Shown one piece after another: positions 30,065 through 39,902 of a DNA stretch of 56,444 nt. Positions within the stretch are counted from its first letter, which is position 1. Each line of letters opens with the position of its first letter. Under the pieces are notes generated by a model. It was not told where the DNA came from. It saw only the letters and a program-made list of their open reading frames with translations, and did not search any database. Position numbers and translations under genes: made by a program. The stretch is from Clostridiales bacterium (lineage in GTDB: Bacteria; Bacillota; Clostridia; Mahellales; Mahellaceae): assembly GCA_030156435.1 (NCBI GenBank), contig JASGMM010000004.1:1-56444 (forward strand), given 5' to 3'.

Positions 30065-31166
30065 AATGTTTTTCCGCCCTTTCTTTTTCCCTTTTACGTT
30101 TCAGAAGGTCTACAAAAGCTTCCAAGCGGGTCTGGTAACCCGCTTCGCCAGTCATTTCATCAAGTATGAGCGTCATCACTGGTATATTTTCATCTTTGCT
30201 GACCTGCGGCAATATGGTTTCGGCCACTATTTCCGGCATACAACCGAAAGGCATGAGCTGTATAACTCCATCGTACCCCTTACGGCTGTAAAGAATCGTA
30301 TTGCCTATACATTCCCTGCCATGCCCGCCGACACATAGATCCAAATAAGGCTTAGCCGCCTTTCTGACCCTCTTCTCGCTGCTCAAGCCCAGCAAGCCCA
30401 GAAATACATTATCTATTACCCAGCCGCTTATATCCATCGAGCGGTTTACTTCTACGCCTAAATTACCCAGTTTTTGCTCGACATTGAGATTGACAAACGG
30501 TTCTATAAGCGTATATATTTCCCCTACTAACCCGATTTTAACCGGTTGAAAGGTTTTATCAACCTTAATCGCTCTGATCTCATCCTTTGCTCGACGTATC
30601 ACCTTCAATATTTCATACGGACCGAAGGCTTTTACCACATCAGCATGATACCTCGCCCATATAGCATCGGTTTGACCTTTATCTATCTCTCTCGGGCGAA
30701 CTTTCAGTATCATTCTATCCAATTCATCGGCTTCTTTTATAATCTTAAATCCTAAATAGCCGGCCTTTATAGCCTTTCCCACTGTAGCATTAGAACCCCC
30801 CAGTTTAGCTAGTTTGCCGAATAATGGCTTAAAATCACCATCCTGAGGCGGATCTAGTATTAATATCTCGGCATCATAGCCCAAATCATTCAGTATCTCC
30901 TGCTGAACCACCCCATAATAACCAAAACGGCATGGTCCACAACTGCCTGTGATAGCTATTGTATCCGCTCCCCGCTCTATGCTCTCAATATAATTGCCTA
31001 GCGTTACTTTTAAAGGCAAACATGCCATCTCCGGCGCGTACCTAGTACCAAGTTCCAATGTACGACTGGTGCATAAAGGCGGAACTACTACTTCTACACC
31101 CAACGCGTCGAATACAGCCTTAACCCCTATGTAGGTATTGCCTATATGCGGGAACGTCACCTTCAT
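30042..31166 (-). CDS. 2-hydroxyacyl-CoA dehydratase-family / CoA activase-related protein
   Basis: VVVPPLCTSRTLELGTRYAPEMACLPLKVTLGNYIE, GSCGPCRFGYYG, QLMPFGCMPEIVAETILPQV. Confidence 0.88.
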   Translation of the reverse strand: MKVTFPHIGNTYIGVKAVFDALGVEVVVPPLCTSRTLELGTRYAPEMACLPLKVTLGNYIESIERGADTIAITGSCGPCRFGYYGVVQQEILNDLGYDAEILILDPPQDGDFKPLFGKLAKLGGSNATVGKAIKAGYLGFKIIKEADELDRMILKVRPREIDKGQTDAIWARYHADVVKAFGPYEILKVIRRAKDEIRAIKVDKTFQPVKIGLVGEIYTLIEPFVNLNVEQKLGNLGVEVNRSMDISGWVIDNVFLGLLGLSSEKRVRKAAKPYLDLCVGGHGRECIGNTILYSRKGYDGVIQLMPFGCMPEIVAETILPQVSKDENIPVMTLILDEMTGEAGYQTRLEAFVDLLKRKREKERAEKHYGLLLGR

Positions 31167-32142
31167 GTTGATCCCTCCATTTTATCATATCTAAGAAAGC
31201 CTCTATGCGCGTATCCACGCCGGCTTGGCCGGTATGTTCATCTATGTTCAATATCATAATAGGTACATTGTCCAAACGCCTGCCTCGGCGTTGCACGAGC
31301 TCAGTTATAAATGCATCGACACCGCATCCGAAAGCCGACATATATACGACGCCCCTTACGCTTTTAGAACGAATCATGTGCATAGCTGATGCGTAAATAG
31401 CCTTACCAAACGTGTAAAACATGCGTTTGGGTAGTTTATCGGCCTCTTCATCTATGACATCATCCGCCACATTTTCCGGCGTTATAACACCATAGCCAGC
31501 CTGCCTCACTTTATCGATTAGGCCCATGCTCAAGTAATTATCATATATAACATAGGGATGCCCTATTATACCTATAGCCTGGCTATAATCGCGTGCGCTT
31601 TTTATTTCGCGAAATGCTTTATCTCGTCTATCGCCTAATAGATCTACCGGGAGAAAGCCCGACCTGAGCAACGCATCGTAATTCCTCTGTGCCTTCACAG
31701 CTTCAGAATAGGCTTCGCTTATAGCGGATTTATCGCTCGTGATATGATGCCCTACAGACATAAAAAATCTGCGCATCTCCTCCTCACTACCGTTTTTATG
31801 CATATTCAAGGTCTCATCTATTATCGGCGGTAGGTGCGCTATGGAGTTTTTTATCATTTCCGGCAAGCCGCAGAATTTAGGGCAGATGTATTCGTGCCTG
31901 GCCACACTAACCAGCCGCGGTACGAATATGGCGTCTGATTTACTTGCTAACTCTAGAATATGACCTCGAAATAGCTTTAAAGGCAGGCAAGCATCATCGG
32001 CAAAATCCTTGATACCGCGATCCAATATGGTTTTATTAGTATCATCAGAAACAATAACTTCGCAACCTAACTTCTCAAAGAATGTTCGCCACAATGAATA
32101 ATATATATAATACAGCAGCCCTTTAGCTATACCAATCTTCAT
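31120..32142 (-). CDS. Acyl-CoA dehydratase activase-related protein (DUF2229-like)
   Basis: GGAGGACAAGCTTATG start; KIGIAKGLLYYIYYSLWRTFFEKLGCEVIVS, DDACLPLKLFRGH, FVPRLVSVARHEYICPKFCGLPE. Confidence 0.88.
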   Translation of the reverse strand: MKIGIAKGLLYYIYYSLWRTFFEKLGCEVIVSDDTNKTILDRGIKDFADDACLPLKLFRGHILELASKSDAIFVPRLVSVARHEYICPKFCGLPEMIKNSIAHLPPIIDETLNMHKNGSEEEMRRFFMSVGHHITSDKSAISEAYSEAVKAQRNYDALLRSGFLPVDLLGDRRDKAFREIKSARDYSQAIGIIGHPYVIYDNYLSMGLIDKVRQAGYGVITPENVADDVIDEEADKLPKRMFYTFGKAIYASAMHMIRSKSVRGVVYMSAFGCGVDAFITELVQRRGRRLDNVPIMILNIDEHTGQAGVDTRIEAFLDMIKWRDQHEGDVPAYRQYLHRG

Positions 32143-32255
32143 AAGCTTGTCCTCCAAAAATATAAACATAGGAATATTATAAACAATATCCGCAAAATTT
32201 ATATCCTAATTATAAATTATACAAGATAATTATAGTACCATAATCTACAAAATTC

Positions 32256-32318
32256 AAGTTTATTGGAGCAAAATAGCACAATTTTATGGAGTGGCTTTTA
32301 TACATATTGCATATTGAA
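32256..32318 (+). repeat. 63-bp direct repeat, copy A (second copy at 36497-36559)
   Basis: 54/63 identical to copy B by hand count; shared core CAAAATAGCACAATTTTAT and TTTTATACAT. Confidence 0.9.
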
Positions 32319-32403
32319 TAAAATTATTTCTACAAGCATCGACACGAATCAGCACATACGATGAATTTGCCATATTACGAATCGAAGAGTCACAAAAAAT
32401 CAA

Positions 32404-32447
32404 TTGACAACAAAAATATTTTGTTATAATATTAATTAGACGTCTAA
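32404..32447 (+). promoter_or_regulatory. Promoter of the marR-ABC cassette with downstream MarR-like operator
   Basis: TTGACA (32404-32409), 15-bp spacer that is itself an inverted repeat (ACAAAAATATTTTGT), TATAAT (32425-32430), then perfect 12-bp palindrome TTAGACGTCTAA (32436-32447). Confidence 0.75.
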
Positions 32448-32467
32448 ATAATAAAGGAGGAGTTATA

Positions 32468-32920
32468 TTGGGTTCTCCAGATGAAAGCTCGTTGCATTTC
32501 CTATTACACCAAATAATACGTTATCATTTTATAAGACTGCATGACCTTTTAGCAAAGATAGGCCTCTATCAGGGACAACCGCCCGTGTTGTTTATGTTGT
32601 GGGAACACGATGGGCTTACTCAAAAAGAAATCGGAAAGGCTCTAAACCTAAAACCACCAACTGTTACAGTAATGCTTAAAAGGATGGAAAATGCCGGTTT
32701 CTTAGAACGTCGACCTGACAGCAAGGATATGCGCCTTTCGCGCGTATATCTCACTGATAAAGGCAGAAATGCACGAGCAGAAGTAGAAAATGTATTTCAA
32801 CAACTGGAAAATGAATGCTTTGATGGCTTTACAATGGAAGAAAGGATCTTATTAAGACGCTTCTTTATACAAATACGCGATAATTTATGCAAGGTAAACG
32901 GCAGCGGTATGCGCTTATAA
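32468..32920 (+). CDS. MarR-family transcriptional regulator
   Basis: LTQKEIGKALNLKPPTVTVMLKRMENAGFLERRPDSKDMRLSRVYLTDKG wHTH. Confidence 0.93.
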   Translation: MGSPDESSLHFLLHQIIRYHFIRLHDLLAKIGLYQGQPPVLFMLWEHDGLTQKEIGKALNLKPPTVTVMLKRMENAGFLERRPDSKDMRLSRVYLTDKGRNARAEVENVFQQLENECFDGFTMEERILLRRFFIQIRDNLCKVNGSGMRL

Positions 32921-32923
32921 TAG

Positions 32924-32935
32924 TTAGACGTCAAA
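32924..32935 (+). promoter_or_regulatory. Second MarR-like operator copy between marR and the ABC genes
   Basis: TTAGACGTCAAA, 10/12 match to the upstream palindrome TTAGACGTCTAA. Confidence 0.6.
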
Positions 32936-32956
32936 TGATTTGTTGGAGGAGTATAA

Positions 32957-34693
32957 ATGAGAAAGTTATTATCATACTTGAAGCCATATTGGAAATCGAC
33001 ATTACTAGCCCCAATTCTTATGTTTATAGAAGTCACATGTGATCTTCTGCAACCAACTCTGCTGGCCAGTATAGTGGATAACGGCGTAGCTAAAGGCAAT
33101 CTCTCCTATATAATAAGAACAGGAGGATTAATGCTATGCATAGCCCTAATAGGCATGGTCGGAGGTATGGGCTGTACGTTGGCGTCCAGCATATCCAGCC
33201 AACATTTCGGAGCGGATCTTCGCTCTGCGGTATTCAAAAAAATCCAATCTTTTTCATTTTCTAACATAGATAGATTTAAGACATCATCGCTCATAACACG
33301 CCTTACAAATGATATAACACAGCTTCAAATGATGGTATTAATGTCTTTGAGGATGATGATCCGCGCACCCTTATTGTTTATAGGTGGTATAATCATGGCT
33401 ATATCCTTAAATGCTAAATTATCTCTTATATTAGTAGTATCCATACCATTACTAATCTTGGTCCTGTATAGGACGATGAAAAAGAGTACACCGTTATTTT
33501 CCATGATGCAACAGAAGCTGGACAGAGTCAATGCCGTTATAAGGGAGAATCTTTCAGGAGTACGTGTTATCAAAGCTTTTGTGAGAGCCGAACATGAAAA
33601 GAATCGCTTTGCAACCGCAAACGATGATCTCATGCAGGTATCATTAAGGGCTTTCGGCCTCATCATAATAATGATGCCCATAGTAATGCTTATAATGAAT
33701 TTAAGTATAGTAGCAGTATTGTGGCTAGGCGGGATAAATGTAGCCGCTGGAGATATGGAAGTGGGACAGGTAATGGCCTATATAAATTACATAACTCAAA
33801 TATTGTTTTCTCTTATGATGATCGGAAATATGCTGCTGTTCATCACGCGCGCATCCGCTTCAATCCAGCGTGTAAATGAGGTACTGGACACACCTGTAGA
33901 TATTCGAAATAATCCCGACGCAGATTTCACACCAATATCCTCAGGACATGTGTCTTTCGAGAACGTATCGTTCGGATATAGCGAAAACAAAGAGCACCTG
34001 GTGCTTAAAGGAATAAATTTTCATGTGCAATCTGGCCAAACCATAGCCATCCTAGGTGCAACTGGTGCTGGTAAATCTACACTGGTAAGCCTAATACCAC
34101 GATTTTACGATGTTACCGATGGCAGCATAAAGGTAGATAATAGAGATGTGCGCTCAGTAGATCTGGCTACTTTAAGAAGCAGCATAGGCATAGTGCCACA
34201 GGATACCATATTATTCTCAGGAAGTATAAAGGATAATATACGCTGGGGCAAAAAAAATGCAACAGATGAAGAGATAATAGAGGCAGCTAAAATAGCCCAG
34301 GCTCATGACTTTATAACGAGTTTCCCTGACGGCTATGAAACACAGCTCGGCCAACGTGGCGTCAACCTGTCCGGTGGACAAAAGCAGAGGATTGCTATAG
34401 CCCGAGCGATAATAAAGAAACCCCGCATCCTTATATTGGATGACAGCACCAGCGCCGTGGACATGGTTACTGAACAGCGTATACAACAAGGATTAAAACA
34501 ATTCATAAAAGAGTGTACTACATTTATCATAGCTCAACGCATAAGCTCGGTGATGGATGCTGACAAGATACTCATACTCAGCGATGGTCGCATAGCAGCT
34601 CAGGGTACACATTATGAGCTATTAAAATATAGCTCTATTTATCAAGATATATATAATTCACAATTAGGAGAGGGGGCCCTTATAGATGCCTGA
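32957..34693 (+). CDS. ABC transporter, fused permease/ATP-binding protein (multidrug-type half-transporter 1)
   Basis: TM domain, GATGAGKSTL Walker A, LSGGQKQRIAIARAI signature, ILDDSTSAVD. Confidence 0.95.
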   Translation: MRKLLSYLKPYWKSTLLAPILMFIEVTCDLLQPTLLASIVDNGVAKGNLSYIIRTGGLMLCIALIGMVGGMGCTLASSISSQHFGADLRSAVFKKIQSFSFSNIDRFKTSSLITRLTNDITQLQMMVLMSLRMMIRAPLLFIGGIIMAISLNAKLSLILVVSIPLLILVLYRTMKKSTPLFSMMQQKLDRVNAVIRENLSGVRVIKAFVRAEHEKNRFATANDDLMQVSLRAFGLIIIMMPIVMLIMNLSIVAVLWLGGINVAAGDMEVGQVMAYINYITQILFSLMMIGNMLLFITRASASIQRVNEVLDTPVDIRNNPDADFTPISSGHVSFENVSFGYSENKEHLVLKGINFHVQSGQTIAILGATGAGKSTLVSLIPRFYDVTDGSIKVDNRDVRSVDLATLRSSIGIVPQDTILFSGSIKDNIRWGKKNATDEEIIEAAKIAQAHDFITSFPDGYETQLGQRGVNLSGGQKQRIAIARAIIKKPRILILDDSTSAVDMVTEQRIQQGLKQFIKECTTFIIAQRISSVMDADKILILSDGRIAAQGTHYELLKYSSIYQDIYNSQLGEGALIDA

Positions 34694-36494
34694 ACCGGGA
34701 AGAGGACATCATAATAGAGTTCATACAGTAATAAAACCGAAAAACACCAAAACTACATTGAAAAGGCTATGGCACTATTTATCAGAACATAAAATCAGAC
34801 TGTTTACTGTATTGATATTAGTAGCTGCAACGTCAGCATTAACGTTGGTAGGACCATACCTTATAGGTAAGGCAATCGATGACTATATCACGCCACATGA
34901 TCTCACTGGTTTATTTCATCTTTTATTGATCATGGCAGTTGTTTATGCTCTTACATCCTTATTTACATGGCTTCAAAGCTATACCATGATAAATATATCG
35001 CAAACTACCGTGCGCAATTTAAGAAAAGATGCATTTGATAAGCTTCAAGTATTGCCCGTCGGCTTTTTTGACACAAAACCTCACGGTGACGTAATCAGCA
35101 GGCTTACCAATGACATAGACCTTATAAACAATGCATTGAGCACCAGCCTGACACAAATATTTTCCAGTATTATCACGTTGCTGGGAACTATCAGCTTGAT
35201 GCTATGGTTGAGCCCTTTGCTAACCTTAGTAAGCATGATAACAGTGCCTATAATGTTTATTACCACAAGCATAATAACAAAACACACGAGACGATATTTT
35301 TCAGAACAACAGAAATCTTTAGGTATTCTTGACGGTTTTATCGAGGAAAATATATCAGGACAAAAGGTAGTTAAAGCGTTCGTCCGCGAAACCGAAGAAA
35401 TAGAGCGATTTGAAAATACTAATGCGGAATTAAAAAATGTCGGCATTAAAGCGCAGATCTATTCCGGCATAATAGGACCTTTAATGAACGTGTTAAATAA
35501 TATGGGATTTGCCATCGTAGCCGGGGTTGGCGGATGGCTGGCTGTACAGCATATAATAACGGTTGGTACAATAGCTGTGTTTATAAACTACACCCGGCAG
35601 TTTACACGCCCGTTAAACGAGCTGGCCAACCAGATAAACACAATCCAATCAGCTATAGCGGGTGCCGAAAGGTTGTTTGAAATAATGGATGAAATGACAG
35701 AACCGGCTGATAATTCAGATGCTATAGAGCTTACAGATGTTAAAGGCGATGTAGAATTCCAAGATGTATCATTTTCATACAAACCTGGCGAACCAATACT
35801 TAAGGATATAAGCTTCCATGCCTATTCAGGCCAAACTATAGCGCTGGTCGGCCCTACCGGTGCAGGCAAAACCACTATAGTCAATTTGCTTATGCGTTTC
35901 TATGATATAGATAGCGGAAATATATTCATAGATGGGTATGATATAAAACAGATCACCAGAAGCAGCCTACGCTCATCCCTCGGGATAGTATTACAAGATA
36001 CTTATCTCTTCTCAGAATCTATAATGGATAATATACGGTACGGCCGTTTGGACGCTTCAGATGATGAGGTCAAGGTTGCCGCCCGACTAGCCAATGCAGA
36101 ACAATTTATATTAAGCCTTCCGGATGGTTACGATACTGTATTATCAGAAGACGGCGGTGACCTAAGCCAGGGTCAACGCCAGTTGTTGGCCATCGCCAGG
36201 GCTATCCTGGCTGATCCTGCGATATTGATATTAGATGAAGCTACAAGCAATGTAGATACGCGTACCGAGCAGCATATACAGGAGGCCATGCTCAAACTGA
36301 TGGAGGGCCGTACCAGCTTTGTAATCGCTCATAGGCTCAGCACCATACGCAAAGCCGATGTAATACTAGTAATAAATGATGGGCAAATAATCGAACGCGG
36401 CAACCATGCTCAACTGTTGAAACAGAAGGGATTCTATTATAATCTTTATATGAGCCAGTTTAGCAATATACAAGACCTGACTAATGCTATTTGA
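34686..36494 (+). CDS. ABC transporter, fused permease/ATP-binding protein (multidrug-type half-transporter 2)
   Basis: GPTGAGKTTIVNLL, LSQGQRQLLAIARAI, ILDEATSNVDTRTE; overlaps the previous gene. Confidence 0.95.
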   Translation: MPEPGRGHHNRVHTVIKPKNTKTTLKRLWHYLSEHKIRLFTVLILVAATSALTLVGPYLIGKAIDDYITPHDLTGLFHLLLIMAVVYALTSLFTWLQSYTMINISQTTVRNLRKDAFDKLQVLPVGFFDTKPHGDVISRLTNDIDLINNALSTSLTQIFSSIITLLGTISLMLWLSPLLTLVSMITVPIMFITTSIITKHTRRYFSEQQKSLGILDGFIEENISGQKVVKAFVRETEEIERFENTNAELKNVGIKAQIYSGIIGPLMNVLNNMGFAIVAGVGGWLAVQHIITVGTIAVFINYTRQFTRPLNELANQINTIQSAIAGAERLFEIMDEMTEPADNSDAIELTDVKGDVEFQDVSFSYKPGEPILKDISFHAYSGQTIALVGPTGAGKTTIVNLLMRFYDIDSGNIFIDGYDIKQITRSSLRSSLGIVLQDTYLFSESIMDNIRYGRLDASDDEVKVAARLANAEQFILSLPDGYDTVLSEDGGDLSQGQRQLLAIARAILADPAILILDEATSNVDTRTEQHIQEAMLKLMEGRTSFVIAHRLSTIRKADVILVINDGQIIERGNHAQLLKQKGFYYNLYMSQFSNIQDLTNAI

Positions 36495-36496
36495 TA

Positions 36497-36559
36497 AAGT
36501 TTATTGAGGCAAAATAGCACAATTTTATAGACACCCTTTTATACATAATGTATATTGAA
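36497..36559 (+). repeat. 63-bp direct repeat, copy B
   Basis: Starts 2 nt after the second ABC stop codon; pairs with 32256-32318. Confidence 0.9.
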
Positions 36560-36620
36560 CATATCTCAATATTATGATACCCTGTAATTGTAAATAACAA
36601 ATACGAAGGGGGACTTTGCG

Positions 36621-36851
36621 ATGAAGACAGTAAATATAAGGCTGCAGATGGCTGAGAATGTTAAGAAATTTGTAGGTATAGTAAGCAAATATCCGTATGA
36701 GATCGATTTGCGTTCAGGCAGACATGTGGTGGACGCCAAATCTATACTGGGCATATTCAGTTTAGATTTGAATAAACCAATAGTAATGGAAATATACAGC
36801 GATGACTGTGAAGATCTTTTGAACGAGCTGAAGGAATTCATAGTGGAATAA
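36621..36851 (+). CDS. HPr-like protein lacking the catalytic His
   Basis: HPr fold pattern with KSILGIFSL (Ser46-like region) and DDCEDLLNELKEFI, but no GIHARPA motif at the His15 position. Confidence 0.78.
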   Translation: MKTVNIRLQMAENVKKFVGIVSKYPYEIDLRSGRHVVDAKSILGIFSLDLNKPIVMEIYSDDCEDLLNELKEFIVE

Positions 36852-36864
36852 TCCACTACATACC

Positions 36865-36906
36865 AAAAAGGAATAGCCGCATGATATCATGCGGCTATTC
36901 CTTTTT
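36865..36906. terminator. Bidirectional terminator between convergent HPr-like and decarboxylase genes
   Basis: Perfect 42-bp palindrome AAAAAGGAATAGCCGCATGATATCATGCGGCTATTCCTTTTT. Confidence 0.9.
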
Positions 36907-36920
36907 ATCATAGCGCTGCT

Positions 36921-38318
36921 TTATATCGGATGGACTTTATTTTCCTCATCGAGCAGCGTGCTATCTATTTTATATTTCTGCGCTCTGCGGTACTTGAAGA
37001 AATCCATGGCTACTTGTGGGAATGAGGCATAGCTCAATACATCCTCTTCTTGCTCCATATATTCCTTTATTTCGTTGCGGAATTTATCCAACTGCGGTTC
37101 TAATAAATCCGCCGGCCGGCAATCTATAACAGGTTCATCACCTATTATCTTCTTCTTTATTTCCTCCGATATAGGCACGGGTGATCGCCCGTATTCACCG
37201 CGCACATAAGCTTTTACCTCATTCGGTATCATCTTATAGCGCTCACCGGTTATAACGTTGAGCACAGCCTGTGTGCCTACCATCTGGCTCATCGGTGTCA
37301 CCAGCGGCGGGTAGCCGAGATCAGCTCTGACGCGTGGCACTTCCTTAAGCACCTCATCGTATTTATCGAGCTGATTTTGTTGTTTGAGCTGTGATACGAG
37401 ATTGGACAACATACCGCCCGGTACCTGGTATATGAGCGCATTTACATCTACGCTCAACACTTTTGGATCCAATGTGCCCATAGCCATATATTTTTCTTTT
37501 ATGGGCCTGAAGTATTCAGCTATCTTATTTAACACATCTAAGTCCAGACCTGTATCATAGGGGGTATCTTTAAGCGCCGCCACCAGCGTCTCTGTGGGCG
37601 GCTGCGATGTACCCAGGGAAAATGGCGATATAGCTGTATCAACCACATCAGCCCCGGCCTCTATAGCCTTGAGGTAGCTCATAGATGCCAAACCGCTGGT
37701 ATAATGCGTATGGACTTGTATAGGAAGATCCACCACCTCTTTTAAGCGTTTGACCAGATCGTATGTCGCATAAGGTGTCAACAAACCCGCCATATCCTTT
37801 ATGCATATGGAGTCCACACCCAGCTCCACAAGCTGTTTGGCAATATTCACATACGTGTCCAATGTATGCACTGGACTTATAGTGTATACTATGGTGCCCT
37901 GCGCATGGCCTCCAGCGTCTTTGGTGGCGCGCACAGCCGTTTCAAGATTGCGCACATCGTTTAGGGCGTCGAATATGCGTATTATATCCATGCCGTTTCC
38001 AACCGCGCGCTTTACGAACTCGGTCACCACATCGTCAGGATAATGCTTATAGCCCAACAAATTCTGACCGCGCAGCAGCATTTGAAGCTTGGTATTCTTA
38101 GACCTCTTGCGTATCTTGCGCAGGCGCTCCCACGGGTCCTCATGCAAAAAGCGCAAGGCCGAATCAAAAGTAGCGCCTCCCCACATCTCTATCGAATGAT
38201 ACCCTACCTGATCTATTACATCTACTATGGGAAGCATCTCATCAGTGCTCATGCGCGTAGCTATGAGCGACTGGTGGGCATCCCTTAAAACCGTTTCTGT
38301 TATACCTACTTTAGCCAT
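36921..38318 (-). CDS. Oxaloacetate decarboxylase alpha / pyruvate carboxylase subunit B-type carboxyltransferase (5S-type)
   Basis: ITETVLRDAHQSLIATRMSTDEML, MWGGATFDSALRFLHEDPWERLRKIR, IQVHTHYTSGLASMSY. Confidence 0.94.
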   Translation of the reverse strand: MAKVGITETVLRDAHQSLIATRMSTDEMLPIVDVIDQVGYHSIEMWGGATFDSALRFLHEDPWERLRKIRKRSKNTKLQMLLRGQNLLGYKHYPDDVVTEFVKRAVGNGMDIIRIFDALNDVRNLETAVRATKDAGGHAQGTIVYTISPVHTLDTYVNIAKQLVELGVDSICIKDMAGLLTPYATYDLVKRLKEVVDLPIQVHTHYTSGLASMSYLKAIEAGADVVDTAISPFSLGTSQPPTETLVAALKDTPYDTGLDLDVLNKIAEYFRPIKEKYMAMGTLDPKVLSVDVNALIYQVPGGMLSNLVSQLKQQNQLDKYDEVLKEVPRVRADLGYPPLVTPMSQMVGTQAVLNVITGERYKMIPNEVKAYVRGEYGRSPVPISEEIKKKIIGDEPVIDCRPADLLEPQLDKFRNEIKEYMEQEEDVLSYASFPQVAMDFFKYRRAQKYKIDSTLLDEENKVHPI

Positions 38319-38333
38319 AAATATCACCTTTCT

Positions 38334-39464
38334 CTATCCGAATATCGCTAAAAACACGCCGGCAGCCACTGCCGTGCCTATAACGCCAGCCACATTGGGC
38401 CCCATGGCGTGCATAAGCAGGAAGTTGCTTGGATTCTCCTGCTGGCCCACTACCTGGCTAACGCGTGCCGCCATAGGCACCGCTGATACGCCGGCAGAGC
38501 CTATGAGCGGATTAACCTTACCACCGCTCAATTTATACATAATCTTACCGAGCAGCACACCGCCGGCTGTGCTGACCGCAAACGCCACCAGCCCTAGTGC
38601 TATGATAAACAGCGTCTGTGGCGTCAGGAATTTATCGGCGCTAGCCGTAGCCCCTACCGTCACGCCCAAGAATATAACTACTATATTGTTGAGCTCATTC
38701 TGGGCAGTCTTGCTCAAACGATCCACCACTAACGACTCCCTGAACAGATTGCCCAACATGAGCATGCCCAGAAGAGGTGCGGCGGACGGCAGCAAAAGTG
38801 AACCGACTATAGTAACAACTATAGGGAATAATATACGCTCGGCCTTGGTCACCGGCCTCAATTGCTCCATGACCACGCTGCGTTCTTTCTTTGTAGTAAG
38901 CGCCTTCATAATAGGCGGCTGTATTATGGGTACCAGCGCCATATACGAATATGCCGCTATTGCTATAGCCCCTAAAAGTTCAGGTGCCAGCTTGGATGCC
39001 AAGTATATAGCCGTAGGCCCATCCGCACCGCCTATAATACTGGTAGCTGCTGATTGCGGTGCCGTAAACCCCATAAGCAAAGCCACTATAAACGTTAAGA
39101 ACACGCCGAATTGAGCCGCCGCCCCAAGTAATATGCTCTTAGGGTTGGCTATTAGTGGCCCGAAGTCAGTCATAGCCCCCACGCCGAGGAATATAAGCGG
39201 CGGATATATATCGAGCTCGACGCCTTGGTAAAGATACCACAACAGGCCGCCTATATGGCCGCCGCCGGGTGGATTCATGAGCCCGGCCGCCGGCAGATTG
39301 GCCAGCAGCATGCCAAACGATATAGGCAGCAATAACAGAGGCTCGTATTTTTTCTCTATGGCGAGGTATAGGAGCACGCCTGCTATGGCCATCATCAGCC
39401 CCTGCTGCCATGTCAGTTGCAGTATACCCGTCTGTTGAAGAAGGTTTGTAAATATATCTCCCAT
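38334..39464 (-). CDS. Sodium ion-translocating decarboxylase beta subunit
   Basis: Multi-[84 protein letters not shown]. Confidence 0.96.
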   Translation of the reverse strand: MGDIFTNLLQQTGILQLTWQQGLMMAIAGVLLYLAIEKKYEPLLLLPISFGMLLANLPAAGLMNPPGGGHIGGLLWYLYQGVELDIYPPLIFLGVGAMTDFGPLIANPKSILLGAAAQFGVFLTFIVALLMGFTAPQSAATSIIGGADGPTAIYLASKLAPELLGAIAIAAYSYMALVPIIQPPIMKALTTKKERSVVMEQLRPVTKAERILFPIVVTIVGSLLLPSAAPLLGMLMLGNLFRESLVVDRLSKTAQNELNNIVVIFLGVTVGATASADKFLTPQTLFIIALGLVAFAVSTAGGVLLGKIMYKLSGGKVNPLIGSAGVSAVPMAARVSQVVGQQENPSNFLLMHAMGPNVAGVIGTAVAAGVFLAIFG

Positions 39465-39479
39465 GTCACTTTCCCTACC

Positions 39480-39881
39480 TTATTGCAACACGATCATGGG
39501 ATCATTCGAATTTACCGATGCTCCTTTGCTGACAGCAACGCTTACCACTTTGCCGTCTTGCGGCGCCATAATCTCATTTTCCATCTTCATGGCTTCCAGT
39601 ATAATAAGCACATCGCCCTTCTTAACCTCGTCTCCCTCTTTTACCTTCACATCCAATATGGTTCCAGGCATGGGAGCCGATACGGTAGTGGCACCTGCCG
39701 GTGCTGCTATCGGTTTAGCCTTTGGCTCTTCCGCTTTAGGAGCTGCCTGAGCTGGTGCCTCTGCCTTGGGTGCAGCGGGCGAAGCAGGAGCCGCTGCAGG
39801 TTTAACAGTTGTACCTTCTCTTATCTCCTCGACTTCTACCTCATATGACTTGCCATTTACATTTATCATAAATTTGCGCAT
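39480..39881 (-). CDS. Biotin carboxyl carrier protein of the decarboxylase (Ala/Pro linker)
   Basis: A/P/K-rich linker then VSAPMPGTILDVKVKEGDEVKKGDVLIILEAMKMENEI. Confidence 0.95.
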   Translation of the reverse strand: MRKFMINVNGKSYEVEVEEIREGTTVKPAAAPASPAAPKAEAPAQAAPKAEEPKAKPIAAPAGATTVSAPMPGTILDVKVKEGDEVKKGDVLIILEAMKMENEIMAPQDGKVVSVAVSKGASVNSNDPMIVLQ

Positions 39882-39902
39882 AATTATCGTCCTCCATTTT
39901 TT

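Noticed and set aside
32280-32310. Possible sigma54 -24/-12 element (TGGC...TTGC) in repeat copy A
   Set aside because: The GG-GC spacing is too long for a sigma54 promoter and the motif is not conserved in copy B.
38227-39114. 295-aa plus-strand ORF opposite the Na+ decarboxylase beta subunit
   Set aside because: Antisense shadow ORF over a strongly conserved membrane gene; low-complexity translation typical of a reversed hydrophobic frame.
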